A stretch of 64,000 bases of DNA from Bacteroidota bacterium. Lineage in GTDB: Bacteria > Bacteroidota > Bacteroidia > Chitinophagales > Chitinophagaceae. The notes under the pieces were generated by a model. That model did not search any database, was not told the origin of the DNA, and saw nothing but the letters and a program-made list of their open reading frames with translations. Positions 25,877 to 35,256 of this stretch are shown piece after piece (position 1 is the first letter of the stretch; every line of letters begins with the position of its first letter). Both the position numbers and the translations under genes were made by a program. The DNA is taken from NCBI GenBank assembly GCA_023416995.1, contig JAEZGI010000069.1:4126-68125 (forward strand). Direction: 5' to 3'.

Positions 25877-26635
25877 ATGTTTGATTTTACACAACAGGTT
25901 GCAATAGTGACCGGTGCGGGCCAGGGGATCGGTTTTGAGATTTGCCGCCAACTCGCATTGTCCGGTGCCAGGATTGTGTTGAATGATATTGATCCGGCGC
26001 TGGCGGAAAAAGCATGTGCGGATATTATCCAGAGCGGGGGAGTATGTGTGCCTCTGCCCGGAGATGCAGCGGACCTTACTTTCATCCAGCAGCTTGTAGA
26101 TACCGCCGTTGAACGGTTTGGCAGATTAGATATAGCCATCGCTAATGCGGGTATCACCCTGTTTGGTGACTTTTTTAATTACAAACCTGAAACACTGCAG
26201 CGGGTCATGAATCTGAACCTTGCAGGAAGTTTTTTTCTCACGCAGGCGGCTGCGAAACAAATCCGCCAACAGGAATCGGGCGGCAGTATCCTGCTCATGT
26301 CATCGGTAACCGGCCATCAGGCACACAAAGATCTTGCGGCCTATGGTATGACAAAAGCTGGTCTCGAGATGCTTGCAAAAACATTGGTGGTTGAATTATC
26401 ACCGTATAAGATTTCAATAAATGCCATTGCGCCTGGTGCCACCCGAACCGAAAGAACCATCGAAGATCAGAGCTATGAAGCAACCTGGTCAAGGATCACA
26501 CCGATGGGCCGGCCGGCCGATGTTAACGATATTGCCCAGGCCGCGATTTTCCTGGTTTCGAAAAATGCGCGTCATATCACAGGTCAAAGCCTGGTTGTTG
26601 ACGGTGGCTGGTCGTCTGTGAGTCTCCAACCCTGA
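25877..26635 (+). CDS. Short-chain dehydrogenase/reductase
   Basis: 252 residues, classical SDR length. Cofactor motif TGAGQGIG (12-19), NAG at 90-92, catalytic Asn114 region (MNLNLAG), Ser142/143 in LLMSSVTG, and Tyr156-x-x-x-Lys160 in YGMTK. An Asp at 37 after the second strand (LNDIDP) favours NAD over NADP by family rule. The C-terminal GQSLVVDGGWS is typical of sugar/polyol dehydrogenases and FabG-like enzymes. No signal peptide, so cytoplasmic. It lies 15 bases after the FGE gene, suggesting oxidation of a sugar released by the sulfatases; the substrate is inferred only from context. Confidence 0.88.
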   Translation: MFDFTQQVAIVTGAGQGIGFEICRQLALSGARIVLNDIDPALAEKACADIIQSGGVCVPLPGDAADLTFIQQLVDTAVERFGRLDIAIANAGITLFGDFFNYKPETLQRVMNLNLAGSFFLTQAAAKQIRQQESGGSILLMSSVTGHQAHKDLAAYGMTKAGLEMLAKTLVVELSPYKISINAIAPGATRTERTIEDQSYEATWSRITPMGRPADVNDIAQAAIFLVSKNARHITGQSLVVDGGWSSVSLQP

Positions 26636-26667
26636 AATTATTTGGAACTGACCAATAAACTGATTGT

Positions 26668-27573
26668 ATGAAATATTTAATAATAACAATGTTAATGGCC
26701 CTTACAGGTTGTACCGCTTCGCGTACTTCAGGACTTCCTTCCGAATATCCTGTTTTTCTGAAGGAAGGGCATCGCGGCGCGCGTGGTCATCTTCCCGAAA
26801 ATACTATCCCGTCTATGTTGAAAGCGATTGACCTGGGTGCGAACGCAATTGAGGTAGATGTGTATATTACCCGTGATGGCGAGGTGCTAATCGCCCACGA
26901 CCCATTCGTAAACGTTGGGATATCCACCCTGCCAGATGGAAAAGAACTGAATGCAGATATCGCAAAAAACTATATCTGGCACCAGATGGATTATTCCGAG
27001 ATCCGGAAAATTGACGTTGGCAGCAAAGGCAATGCTGCATTTCCGCAACAACAGAAACTGCCGGTCCATATGCCGCTTCTTGGGGAACTAATAGATTCAG
27101 TTGAGCATTATACCGCTAAAAACGGGCGTAAACCTGTGATTTACAACATAGAAATCAAGTCAAATCCCCGGTACGACAGCATTTATCAGCCTGATGCAGC
27201 CACGCTTGTAAAGAAGGTGATGGATGTGGTGAAGTCGAAAAATCTGGGTAACAGGTATTATTTGCAGTCGTTTGACAAAAGAATGATCATTGAAGTAAAT
27301 AAATCTTATCCCAGGGTCGTCACCGCATATCTTGTAGATTCAAAAACAAAAACCCCTGCTGATCATATCGCCGAACTTGGTTATACGCCGGAGATATACA
27401 GTCCTCATTACAAACTGGTTACACCCGAAACCGTCGCGGAATGCCGGAGATTGAACATGAAACTTGTACCCTGGACGGTAAATACCCGGGAGGAGGTTGA
27501 TGCGCTTGTAAAACTTGGTGTAAATGGGATCATCACAGATTATCCCGATTTGCTGCAACATATTGCTTTATAG
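26668..27573 (+). CDS. Glycerophosphodiester phosphodiesterase, lipoprotein
   Basis: 301 residues. Signal with lipobox LTGC (Cys15). The GDPD TIM-barrel begins with GHRGARG (His35, Arg36), PENT (Glu44), then AIEVDVYIT (Glu62, Asp64) and AHDP (His77), which together form the metal and catalytic site. It hydrolyses glycerophosphodiesters to glycerol-3-phosphate and an alcohol, outside the cytoplasm. It is collinear with the SDR, 32 bases downstream. In this context it may provide phosphate or glycerol, or clear lipid headgroups. A link with the sulfatases is not evident. Confidence 0.9.
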   Translation: MKYLIITMLMALTGCTASRTSGLPSEYPVFLKEGHRGARGHLPENTIPSMLKAIDLGANAIEVDVYITRDGEVLIAHDPFVNVGISTLPDGKELNADIAKNYIWHQMDYSEIRKIDVGSKGNAAFPQQQKLPVHMPLLGELIDSVEHYTAKNGRKPVIYNIEIKSNPRYDSIYQPDAATLVKKVMDVVKSKNLGNRYYLQSFDKRMIIEVNKSYPRVVTAYLVDSKTKTPADHIAELGYTPEIYSPHYKLVTPETVAECRRLNMKLVPWTVNTREEVDALVKLGVNGIITDYPDLLQHIAL

Positions 27574-27644
27574 CGTATTGGTATTGTTTCCCGATTGCGT
27601 AAACCGTTTTCCTGATACAAGTCTCCATTGAGCCATTGCCGGTT

Positions 27645-27652
27645 TACTTTTG
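27645..27652 (+). promoter_or_regulatory. -7 box TACTTTTG of the PepSY gene
   Basis: A perfect TAnnTTTG match ends 5 bases before the ATG at 27658. A TTG at 27628-27630 lies 14 bases upstream of it, shorter than the usual spacing, so the -33 element is doubtful. The position implies a transcript with almost no leader. The upstream gene ends at 27573, leaving 84 bases for a promoter. Confidence 0.45.
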
Positions 27653-27657
27653 TTTCA

Positions 27658-28845
27658 ATGAAGAGTAAAAAACTGATCGGCAAAATTCATCTTTGGCTCG
27701 GACTCTCTTCCGGGCTCATTGTAGCTTTCCTGGGCATCACCGGTTGTATACTTGCTTTTCAGAAAGAGATTGAAAGCGTTACCAACACTTACCAGTATGT
27801 TGAGGCTTCAAACGCGCCTTCACTGCCTCCCTCAATATTGAAAGCAAAAGCCGATTCTGCTTTGCCGGGTAAACATGCGCATGGAGTGGCCTATCGGAAA
27901 GCCGGCTATGCCGCGCAGGTTTCCTATTATAGTTTAGGAGAAGAATATTATTATATCGTTTATCTCAATCCTTACACGGCTGAAGTACTGAAAGTAAAAA
28001 ACATGAATGACGATTTCTTCAGGATCGTGCTCATGGGACATTACTATTTATGGTTACCGCCTGAGATCGGTCAGCCCATAGTTGCCAGCGCTACATTGAT
28101 TTTTGTTGTTATGCTTATAACGGGTCTTATACTGTGGTGGCCCAAAAACAAAGCTGCGCGTAAACAACGGTTTTCAGTTAAATGGTCGGCCAGGTGGAGA
28201 AGGCTGAATTATGATCTTCATAATGTACTGGGGTTTTATATAACATGGGTGGCTTTGTTTATCGCTCTCACTGGTTTGGTAATGGGGTTTGAATGGTTTG
28301 CAAAATCAGTGTACTGGACCGCTTCAGGTGGTAAAGAGATGGTTGCATTTTATGAACCGGTTCATGCAGTTGGTGATTCACACACAACACCGGCTATTGA
28401 TCGTGTTTGGGAGAAGGTCATGCCTGAAAGCCGGAATGCAGCGATAGTTGAAGTTCATGTGCCTGAAAACGATTCTACTTCTATTGAAGTAGCTATTAAC
28501 CCCGATGCGGGAACTTATTACAAAGCCGACTATTTGTACTTTAATCAATACACCCTTGAAGAGATACCTGTTACACACATGTATGGAAAATACGCTGAAG
28601 CCAGTGCTGCTGATAAACTGGCCCGAATGAATTACGACATTCATGTAGGAGCGGTTCTGGGGCTTCCCGGAAAAATGCTGGCGTTTTTTGGCAGTCTTGT
28701 AGCGGGCAGCCTTCCTGTAACGGGCTTTATCATCTGGTGGGGCAGAAGAAAAAAGACTAAACGGCTATCTCAGGCCGGCGAAAATAAAAACGAAGGGCTT
28801 CCAAAGAAACAACAAATGAACCGTGTGCCCGAGTTGCAGCAATAA
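27658..28845 (+). CDS. PepSY-associated transmembrane protein (possible siderophore/iron reductase type)
   Basis: 395 residues from the ATG at 27658; the open frame upstream begins with a non-ATG codon inside the promoter region. Four membrane segments are visible at about 12-36, 135-160, 190-215 and 345-372, with PepSY-type periplasmic stretches between. The first helix region GKIHLWLGLSSGLIV carries a conserved His, and further His residues occur near membrane faces (LMGHYYLW, YDLHNVLG, YDIHVGAV). This is the pattern of PepSY_TM proteins thought to bind heme and reduce iron chelates in the periplasm. Its proximity to a SusC/SusD pair is suggestive, but SusD here argues for organic nutrient uptake. 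The lysine-rich tail is cytoplasmic. Confidence 0.82.
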   Translation: MKSKKLIGKIHLWLGLSSGLIVAFLGITGCILAFQKEIESVTNTYQYVEASNAPSLPPSILKAKADSALPGKHAHGVAYRKAGYAAQVSYYSLGEEYYYIVYLNPYTAEVLKVKNMNDDFFRIVLMGHYYLWLPPEIGQPIVASATLIFVVMLITGLILWWPKNKAARKQRFSVKWSARWRRLNYDLHNVLGFYITWVALFIALTGLVMGFEWFAKSVYWTASGGKEMVAFYEPVHAVGDSHTTPAIDRVWEKVMPESRNAAIVEVHVPENDSTSIEVAINPDAGTYYKADYLYFNQYTLEEIPVTHMYGKYAEASAADKLARMNYDIHVGAVLGLPGKMLAFFGSLVAGSLPVTGFIIWWGRRKKTKRLSQAGENKNEGLPKKQQMNRVPELQQ

Positions 28846-28877
28846 GCTGTATTGATTCAACTTTAAAAAAGGAAATT

Positions 28878-29210
28878 ATGTGTTCTTATCAAACGCTATA
28901 TCATAGCGATAAAATCGGCTATGTGGTTCGCTGTAATCATTGTGAGCAGATCCAGGTTGCTTTTGGAACCATGATCATTAACCTGGCTATCGATGACTTT
29001 GCGGCCTTCTGTAATAATGTGCGAAGTCTGAAAGAAAACTATCCCTTGTCAGATGATCCTTATCGCAAAAAGATTGCGGTACCAACGCCGTTTATCGGCC
29101 TAATGTTGTACCTGAACGAATCTGAGTTGCACGAACTTTCAGTGATGATGGAACTGGCAGATAATGAACTTAGATCCGAAGAATTATTGAAATTATTTAC
29201 TGCCTGTTAA
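28878..29210 (+). CDS. Small CxxC protein, DUF6686-like
   Basis: 110 residues, cytoplasmic by lack of signal. It contains MCSYQ at the start, a CNHC pair near residue 19-22 and a final Cys, so a metal-binding site or redox role is possible. I recall similar small Bacteroidota proteins being filed under DUF6686; the assignment is from memory. It has an A/G-rich stretch (aaaaaaggaaatt) before the ATG at 28878 and lies 32 bases after the PepSY gene and 53 bases before susC. In related genomes such proteins often sit next to iron or PepSY genes; here that is only a positional hint. Confidence 0.6.
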   Translation: MCSYQTLYHSDKIGYVVRCNHCEQIQVAFGTMIINLAIDDFAAFCNNVRSLKENYPLSDDPYRKKIAVPTPFIGLMLYLNESELHELSVMMELADNELRSEELLKLFTAC

Positions 29211-29263
29211 TCGATAAGGCTTTAACAATCCCCTGTTCACCAGGTTCAGAATCATCAACATTT

Positions 29264-32200
29264 ATGAAGAGATTTTTATTTTCAGTCAGCGCTTTACTGG
29301 CGCTTACATTTTCGTATGCCCAACAGGTAAGGATCAGTGGCATCATCAGCTCGGCCCGGTCGGGTTTGCCTCTTTCCGGGGCAAACGTTGAGGTGAAAGG
29401 TAATACCGTCAACACCGCAAGCGATGCAGCGGGCAGGTTCCTGATCATGGCCGCCATTGGCCAGGATCTGCTGATCTCATTCCAGGGTTACCAGTCAGAA
29501 GTTGTTCGTGTAACCGGCAGCGCTGAAATTAATATTCAAATGCAGGAATCAGTTGATGAATTGTCGGAGGTAGTTGTGACTGGTGCACTTGGTATTAAAA
29601 GATCTGCCCGCGAGGTGGGAAGCGGCAGCCAGGTGGTCAATAACCGCGAATTGAACCAGGGTAAAGTGATCAATCCGCTGTTCGGGCTTTCGTCAAAAGT
29701 GTCAGGGCTAAGAATAAACATGTATGACAGTAAGGTTGATCCACAGATTCAGATCACACTGCGCGGCACGAGATCTTTAAGTAGAACCGCCGGTATTGAT
29801 GGCCGGAACCCCAATGCACCGATTTATGTAGTAGACGGAGTGCCGGTTCCGGATATCAGCCGTCTGAATCCCAATGATATCGAAAGCATCACGGTTTTGA
29901 AAGGTGCAAATGCAGCTGCGTTGTATGGTTCGGAAGGTGTAAACGGCGCATTGATGATCACCACACGTACCGGCTCGAAAGGAAAAGGAGTGGTAAAGTT
30001 CAGTAACACCACCACGTTCTCGAATGTTTACCTGTTGCCCCCGGCGCAAACTACTTATGGTCAGGGCGCCAATGGAGTGTATTCTCCTACACAAACAGAA
30101 TCATGGGGGCCCGCCTTTGATGGGTCTTACCGCGATTTTGGCGGGCCGCTTGCCGATGGCACCCAACCTCAGCTATTATATGCTGCGCCATCGCGGGACA
30201 ACCGGCTTGATTTGTTTAATACTGGTGTGAACGTTCAAAACGATGTTTCTTTTTCAGGCGGCGATGAAAAAAGCACGTATTTTATGTCCGCCCAACACGT
30301 TAATGTAAATGGTATCATACCTGAGGACAAAAACACCAGGGTCGGGCTTCGTTTCAACGGTGCCCGCAAGTTTGGAAAACTGAATGCAAACTATAACCTG
30401 AACTATGTTTTCAACAACAAAAACACAACGCCTGATGGCCCATGGATAGCAGCCTATCAACTTCCGGCCAACTTTGATTTCAATTCGATGAAGGATTGGC
30501 GAAATCCGAACTCCCAGGCAAATCCCTTGTATTATTTTAGTCCAACAGGAACTTCCAACCTCAAAAACCCTTTTTTCCAGGTTGATAATATACGTGACGA
30601 AAGCAAACAGCAGATCATCAATGGTAAAATCGAGTTGGACTATCAGTTTAATGGTATGGTTCGCGCGATTTACCGTCTCGGTCTTTACTCGATAAATGAT
30701 GAGATGCGAAGCACAACGGGGAAGTTTGAAGCACCCGGAACACGCAATGTTAATGGCAGCGTTAGTGATGCAACAAATAACTATCGCAGATTAAACAGCG
30801 ATGTGATGCTTAGCTTCCAAAAACAAATGGGTGATTTTGAAACCAGGCTATTGGTTGGTCAAAACTTAAGATCCGATTACAGGAAACAAACCGCAATCGG
30901 TGCCAGCAACCTGTTATATCCTGAAGTATTTAATCCTGGTAGTCGTATCGGAGAGTTGAATGGGTCAGTAACGATCACTGAATACCGCTCAGCAGCGGCG
31001 TATGGAGAATTGACAACAGGCTACAAAGATTATTTGTACCTGACGCTCACTGGCAGGAACGACTGGGTTTCAGTTCTGTCTCCGGATAACCGCTCTTATT
31101 TTTATCCGGGTGTAAGTACTTCGTTTGTATTTAGTGATGCCATCCCTGCTTTACGTCAAAGTAGATTGCTGTCTTTCGGGAAGTTGTTTGCTTCCTGGAA
31201 CAAAACAGGAAACGTTACGCTTCAGCCCTATCAATTAAATAATACTTACTCGCAAAGCAATGGATTTCCATTTGGGAATGTTGTTGGCTTTTTACCGGGA
31301 ACGATTAATCCTAACCCGGATATACAACCGGAGTTTGTGACTTCTTATGAAGCAGGTATTCAACTTGGATTGTTCGACAGGAGAATGAACCTTGAGGCAA
31401 GCTATATTTATTCTGATTCGAAAGGACAGATTTTTAACGCGACTACTTCTGCAGCCACCGGTTACCGTAGCGCTCGTGTTAATGCCGGACGACTTACCAA
31501 CAGTATCATCGAGCTCGGATTACAGGCAGACTTGATCCGTTCTGCAGGATTGCGTTGGAATGTCGGGTTCAACTTTACTTACATTAATAATCAGGTTAAA
31601 GAATTATACGAGGGCCTCGACAACATCAATAATTTCCGTCAGTCATATGCAGTAATAGGAGAAGCTTTTCCCAGTCTTTTGGTTAGCGACTATAAGCGTG
31701 ATCCTGAGGGACGTGTGGTTGTTGACGCTGCTACCGGAGATCCCATTGTGGCGGCAGACAACAGGCTGCTAGGAACCCTCGTGCCACCGTATCAGATGGG
31801 CGTTAGCACACTTGCCACATGGAAAGGCTTCAGCCTGGGAGCCCAGTTTGACTGGCGCATGGGCGGCTGGCTGTACTCTGAAATAGTGCCCCGTATGTAT
31901 ACTGCAGGTACCGACCCCCGCACGGCGGAATATAACCGTGAACCATTTGTATGGCCGAACTCGGTTATAGAAACAGAGCCAGGTAAGTATGAATCAAATA
32001 CCACAAAAACTACCTCTGGCGGCGGGCGCGCATTCTGGAGCAAACAAGGTGAAGTGCAAATTAATACAGTGGCAAAATCTGATTTTTTCAAACTCCGTGA
32101 ACTTAATCTTGGTTATGGAGTGCCATCCCGGTTGTTAGGTAACCAGAAACTGATCAGGGAATTGAGTCTTTCGCTCGTTGCAACAAATCTTTTTATCATT

Positions 32201-32323
32201 CGTCATAAGGATAATAAATACGGTGATCCGGAATACTTATACAATAACACGGATGGATATCTCAGTTTCAGACAGGTACCACCATACAGATCGTACGGTT
32301 TCAACATTACCGCGTCCTTCTGA
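29264..32323 (+). CDS. SusC/RagA-like TonB-dependent outer membrane transporter
   Basis: 1019 residues. Signal peptide (1-19), carboxypeptidase-regulatory-like domain (about 22-90), a TonB-box-like ELSEVVVTGALG (about 98-109), plug domain with YVVDGVPVPDISRLNPNDIES and KGANAAALYGSEGVNGAL, then a 22-strand barrel ending in an aromatic Phe. There is no N-terminal STN domain, so it is not expected to signal directly to a FecR anti-sigma factor. It pairs with the SusD-like lipoprotein that starts 25 bases after its stop. Together they import an oligomeric nutrient. Neighbouring sulfatases and oxidoreductase suggest sulfated glycan, but the pair could be independent. Confidence 0.95.
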   Translation: MKRFLFSVSALLALTFSYAQQVRISGIISSARSGLPLSGANVEVKGNTVNTASDAAGRFLIMAAIGQDLLISFQGYQSEVVRVTGSAEINIQMQESVDELSEVVVTGALGIKRSAREVGSGSQVVNNRELNQGKVINPLFGLSSKVSGLRINMYDSKVDPQIQITLRGTRSLSRTAGIDGRNPNAPIYVVDGVPVPDISRLNPNDIESITVLKGANAAALYGSEGVNGALMITTRTGSKGKGVVKFSNTTTFSNVYLLPPAQTTYGQGANGVYSPTQTESWGPAFDGSYRDFGGPLADGTQPQLLYAAPSRDNRLDLFNTGVNVQNDVSFSGGDEKSTYFMSAQHVNVNGIIPEDKNTRVGLRFNGARKFGKLNANYNLNYVFNNKNTTPDGPWIAAYQLPANFDFNSMKDWRNPNSQANPLYYFSPTGTSNLKNPFFQVDNIRDESKQQIINGKIELDYQFNGMVRAIYRLGLYSINDEMRSTTGKFEAPGTRNVNGSVSDATNNYRRLNSDVMLSFQKQMGDFETRLLVGQNLRSDYRKQTAIGASNLLYPEVFNPGSRIGELNGSVTITEYRSAAAYGELTTGYKDYLYLTLTGRNDWVSVLSPDNRSYFYPGVSTSFVFSDAIPALRQSRLLSFGKLFASWNKTGNVTLQPYQLNNTYSQSNGFPFGNVVGFLPGTINPNPDIQPEFVTSYEAGIQLGLFDRRMNLEASYIYSDSKGQIFNATTSAATGYRSARVNAGRLTNSIIELGLQADLIRSAGLRWNVGFNFTYINNQVKELYEGLDNINNFRQSYAVIGEAFPSLLVSDYKRDPEGRVVVDAATGDPIVAADNRLLGTLVPPYQMGVSTLATWKGFSLGAQFDWRMGGWLYSEIVPRMYTAGTDPRTAEYNREPFVWPNSVIETEPGKYESNTTKTTSGGGRAFWSKQGEVQINTVAKSDFFKLRELNLGYGVPSRLLGNQKLIRELSLSLVATNLFIIRHKDNKYGDPEYLYNNTDGYLSFRQVPPYRSYGFNITASF

Positions 32324-32348
32324 TCTTTTTACCTAAGTAATTATTACA

Positions 32349-33848
32349 ATGAAACAAATCTTTATATACATCACTATCGTTTTAAGCTTTACATCATGCA
32401 AAAAGTTCCTTGATGTAAACGAGGATCCTAACAAACCGGTTTCAGGCACCTTGCCTTTAAAGGCTAAATTTCCTGCCGCACTGGTAAGTACCATGAACCA
32501 GGAAACTGGTCAGTTAAATCAGATCGGAGCATTATGGGGCGGTTATTGGGGAACTAACAATGATGGACTTGCATCATTTATTGATCTCAAAACTTACAAC
32601 GGACCTGCACTGCGGCATCAACGCGATGGAATTCCTGTTTGGGAGGATAGCTACACCAACCTGATGTATTACCAATTGATAAGGGAAGAAGCAGATCTGT
32701 CCGGGATGCATTTTTATGCAGGTGCTGCTAAGATCATGCAGGGTTGGCATTTTTTAAGATTGGTTGATATCTATAATAATGTGCCATTTGAAGATGCGCT
32801 TAAGGGTACACGTGAGCCGACACCAGTTTACGAAGATGGTAAAACTGTTTACGAAAAATCAATCGCCTTAATCAGCCAGGGAATCCAGGATATCAAAAAT
32901 ACAGTTCCGGGAACTGAAGCCGGTAGTGAGGATATTATGTTCCAGGGCGACAAAACGAAGTGGATTAAGTTTGCCAATACCATCAAACTCCGCGCTTTAC
33001 TACGTCAAAGCGAAACTGATAATATCAATTTTGTTAATGATGAAATCAGGAAGATAATGCAGGAAGGCAGCGGTTTTCTCGGTGTTGGTGAAAACGCATT
33101 CATTAACCCGGGTTACCTGCTGACGGCAGGAAAAATGAATCCACTATGGGAAAGTTTTTACCGATCAGTACAGGGTGTAAGCACCTCCAACCGGGAAAAT
33201 ATTCGCCCAACAATATTTTCGATTGAACAATATGAGCAAAGAAATGATCCCCGTCTTGCGACCATGTTCGTAGATGTAAATGGGCAATATAAAGGTGTGT
33301 TGTTTGGCAATCCTTCTACTTCGCCTGAATATGATAGGGCCAATACTTCCGCGTTTAAAGGTCCTTTGGAGAACGGTGGTCAGCCGGCGGGTATTTTCAA
33401 GTCTGCAACCCAACCATCAGTGCTGCTGGCTTCCTTTGAAAGTCTCTTTTTACAGGCAGAAGCTGCCGAAAGAGGGTGGATCGCTGGTTCTGCTGCCGCT
33501 TTTTATAATAGTGCAATAGAAGAATCCTTCAAATTTCATGGTGTGTTGAATGCCTATGCTGATTACATTAATCAACCCACCGTAGATTATAACACAGTAC
33601 CGGGTAAGATTGCTAATATCATCACACAAAAATGGCTGGCGCTGAATGGTCTGAACAGTATTGAGGCGTGGAACGACTATCGCAGGCTTGGTGTTCCGGC
33701 AGTTCCGAATTCCCTTGATGTTCCCGCAGGTCAGCGTCCGTTACGATTGATGTATCCTGAAACCGAAAGAATGACGAACAATGCTGAAGCAAGCAAACAA
33801 GGATCAGACGATGTAACATCGAGCCCGGTTTGGTGGGATAAAAATTAA
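32349..33848 (+). CDS. SusD/RagB-like nutrient-binding outer membrane lipoprotein
   Basis: 499 residues. Short signal with lipobox FTSC followed by KKFLDVNEDPN, the usual start of the SusD-like subgroup (PF12771 type). TPR-like helical segments follow, with GWHFLRLVDIYNNVPFEDAL and the C-terminal EAWNDYRRLGVP typical of the family. It caps the SusC barrel and binds the substrate at the cell surface. A strong hairpin terminator begins 13 bases after the stop. The lack of an adjacent sigma/anti-sigma pair or hybrid two-component regulator leaves its control unknown. Confidence 0.93.
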   Translation: MKQIFIYITIVLSFTSCKKFLDVNEDPNKPVSGTLPLKAKFPAALVSTMNQETGQLNQIGALWGGYWGTNNDGLASFIDLKTYNGPALRHQRDGIPVWEDSYTNLMYYQLIREEADLSGMHFYAGAAKIMQGWHFLRLVDIYNNVPFEDALKGTREPTPVYEDGKTVYEKSIALISQGIQDIKNTVPGTEAGSEDIMFQGDKTKWIKFANTIKLRALLRQSETDNINFVNDEIRKIMQEGSGFLGVGENAFINPGYLLTAGKMNPLWESFYRSVQGVSTSNRENIRPTIFSIEQYEQRNDPRLATMFVDVNGQYKGVLFGNPSTSPEYDRANTSAFKGPLENGGQPAGIFKSATQPSVLLASFESLFLQAEAAERGWIAGSAAAFYNSAIEESFKFHGVLNAYADYINQPTVDYNTVPGKIANIITQKWLALNGLNSIEAWNDYRRLGVPAVPNSLDVPAGQRPLRLMYPETERMTNNAEASKQGSDDVTSSPVWWDKN

Positions 33849-33861
33849 AATTAAAAAATTG

Positions 33862-33898
33862 AATGCCTGTCATGAGAAATATATTCATGACAGGCATT
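33862..33898. terminator. Strong bidirectional hairpin terminator between susD and hemL
   Basis: A perfect 14-bp inverted repeat (AATGCCTGTCATGA at 33862-33875 and its complement at 33885-33898, 9-base loop) lies between two convergent operons. AT-rich flanks occur on both sides, including an A run before it and TTGAATTAAATT after it. It probably ends both the plus-strand susCD transcript and the minus-strand hem operon, whose last gene stops at 33949. Confidence 0.85.
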
Positions 33899-33948
33899 TG
33901 AATTAAATTCAGTTAATACGATCCCTATTAAAGACTGGTGATAGAAAG

Positions 33949-35235
33949 TTAATCACCCTTCACAAACTCCGCACTCATTTCAACAGTGTAATCAAGATCT
34001 GAAATAGTGATTGCGTTGTTGAGAAACCAACTCTCATACGGAGACGGTGGAAGATAAATTCCACGGCTCAACAGGAAGTGGAAATAACGTTTGAAGCGTT
34101 CGTTGTCTGCATTCGCAGCCGAGCTGAAATCAGTAACTGGTTTTTCACTGAAATGTATGCTCATCATGGAGCCAAGTCTGTTGATAACAAAAGGCCGACC
34201 ATCGCTTGTAAAGACTTCTTCCAACTTTTTATGCAGATAGGCGGTTTTGTCTGCCAGCTCTTCATAGATACCAGGATTGGCTTTTAGTTCGCTAAGCATT
34301 GCAAAACCGGCAGCCATTGCCAACGGGTTGCCGCTTAAAGTTCCTGCCTGGTAAACGTTTCCCAGCGGTGATATGTGTTCCATGATTTCACGACGACCAC
34401 CGAATGCACCAACCGGAAGTCCTCCACCGATTACCTTACCATAGGTGACAAGGTCCGCATCAACACCAAGTGTTTGTTGTGCGCCACCAGCCGATAATCG
34501 AAAACCAGTCATTACTTCATCAAAAATTAATACAATGCCTTCCCGGTCACAGATTCTTCGGAGCGCTTGCAGAAAACCAGGTTCCGGTAAAATACAACCC
34601 ATGTTTCCTGCAACGGGTTCAATGATGATAGCAGCTACTTCCCCCTTGTGTGATGCTACCAGTGTTTCCACGCCCTGCAGATCATTATAAGCGCAGGTAA
34701 GCGTATCAGTTGATACGCCAGCTGTTACGCCAGGAACTGTTTGGATATTCAATGTAGCTACACCACTTCCTGCTTTAACCAGGAACGCGTCAGCATGTCC
34801 ATGATAACATCCTTCAAACTTTATAAACTTATTCCGGCCGGTATAACCGCGTGCGAGCCTGATAGCACTCATACAGGCTTCTGTGCCACTGTTAACCATC
34901 CGGACCAGGTCAACATTGCGAACCATTGATTTAATCAATTCGGCCATTTCAACCTCCAGCAAGGTGGGTGCACCAAAAGAGGTTGACTGCGCCGCTTTCG
35001 CGGTGATAGCTTTAATTACCGGGCCGTAAGCGTGTCCCAAAATCATGGGACCCCAACTTGCTATATAATCGATATAACGTTTGCCATCGGCATCGTACAT
35101 ATATGCACCTTCGGCTCTCTCTATAAATACCGGGGTGCCGCCGACACTTTTAAAGGCGCGTACCGGCGAGTTAACACCACCGGGTATTGATTGTTGTGCG
35201 CGTTGAAAAAGTTGTTCGCTCTTGCTATATGACAT
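33949..35235 (-). CDS. hemL: Glutamate-1-semialdehyde 2,1-aminomutase
   Basis: 428 residues, normal length. Class III aminotransferase fold with IPGGVNSPVRAF at residues 17-28, NSGTEA at 115-120, IIFDEV-like LIFDEVMTGFR (237-246) and the PLP lysine Lys267 in TYGKVIGGG. It converts glutamate-1-semialdehyde to 5-aminolevulinate in the C5 heme pathway, the step after HemA, which is encoded at the other end of this operon. It is the last gene of the minus-strand hem operon, 21 bases after hemB. Confidence 0.97.
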   Translation of the reverse strand: MSYSKSEQLFQRAQQSIPGGVNSPVRAFKSVGGTPVFIERAEGAYMYDADGKRYIDYIASWGPMILGHAYGPVIKAITAKAAQSTSFGAPTLLEVEMAELIKSMVRNVDLVRMVNSGTEACMSAIRLARGYTGRNKFIKFEGCYHGHADAFLVKAGSGVATLNIQTVPGVTAGVSTDTLTCAYNDLQGVETLVASHKGEVAAIIIEPVAGNMGCILPEPGFLQALRRICDREGIVLIFDEVMTGFRLSAGGAQQTLGVDADLVTYGKVIGGGLPVGAFGGRREIMEHISPLGNVYQAGTLSGNPLAMAAGFAMLSELKANPGIYEELADKTAYLHKKLEEVFTSDGRPFVINRLGSMMSIHFSEKPVTDFSSAANADNERFKRYFHFLLSRGIYLPPSPYESWFLNNAITISDLDYTVEMSAEFVKGD

Positions 35236-35256
35236 GATAATGAATTAAAATTTTGT

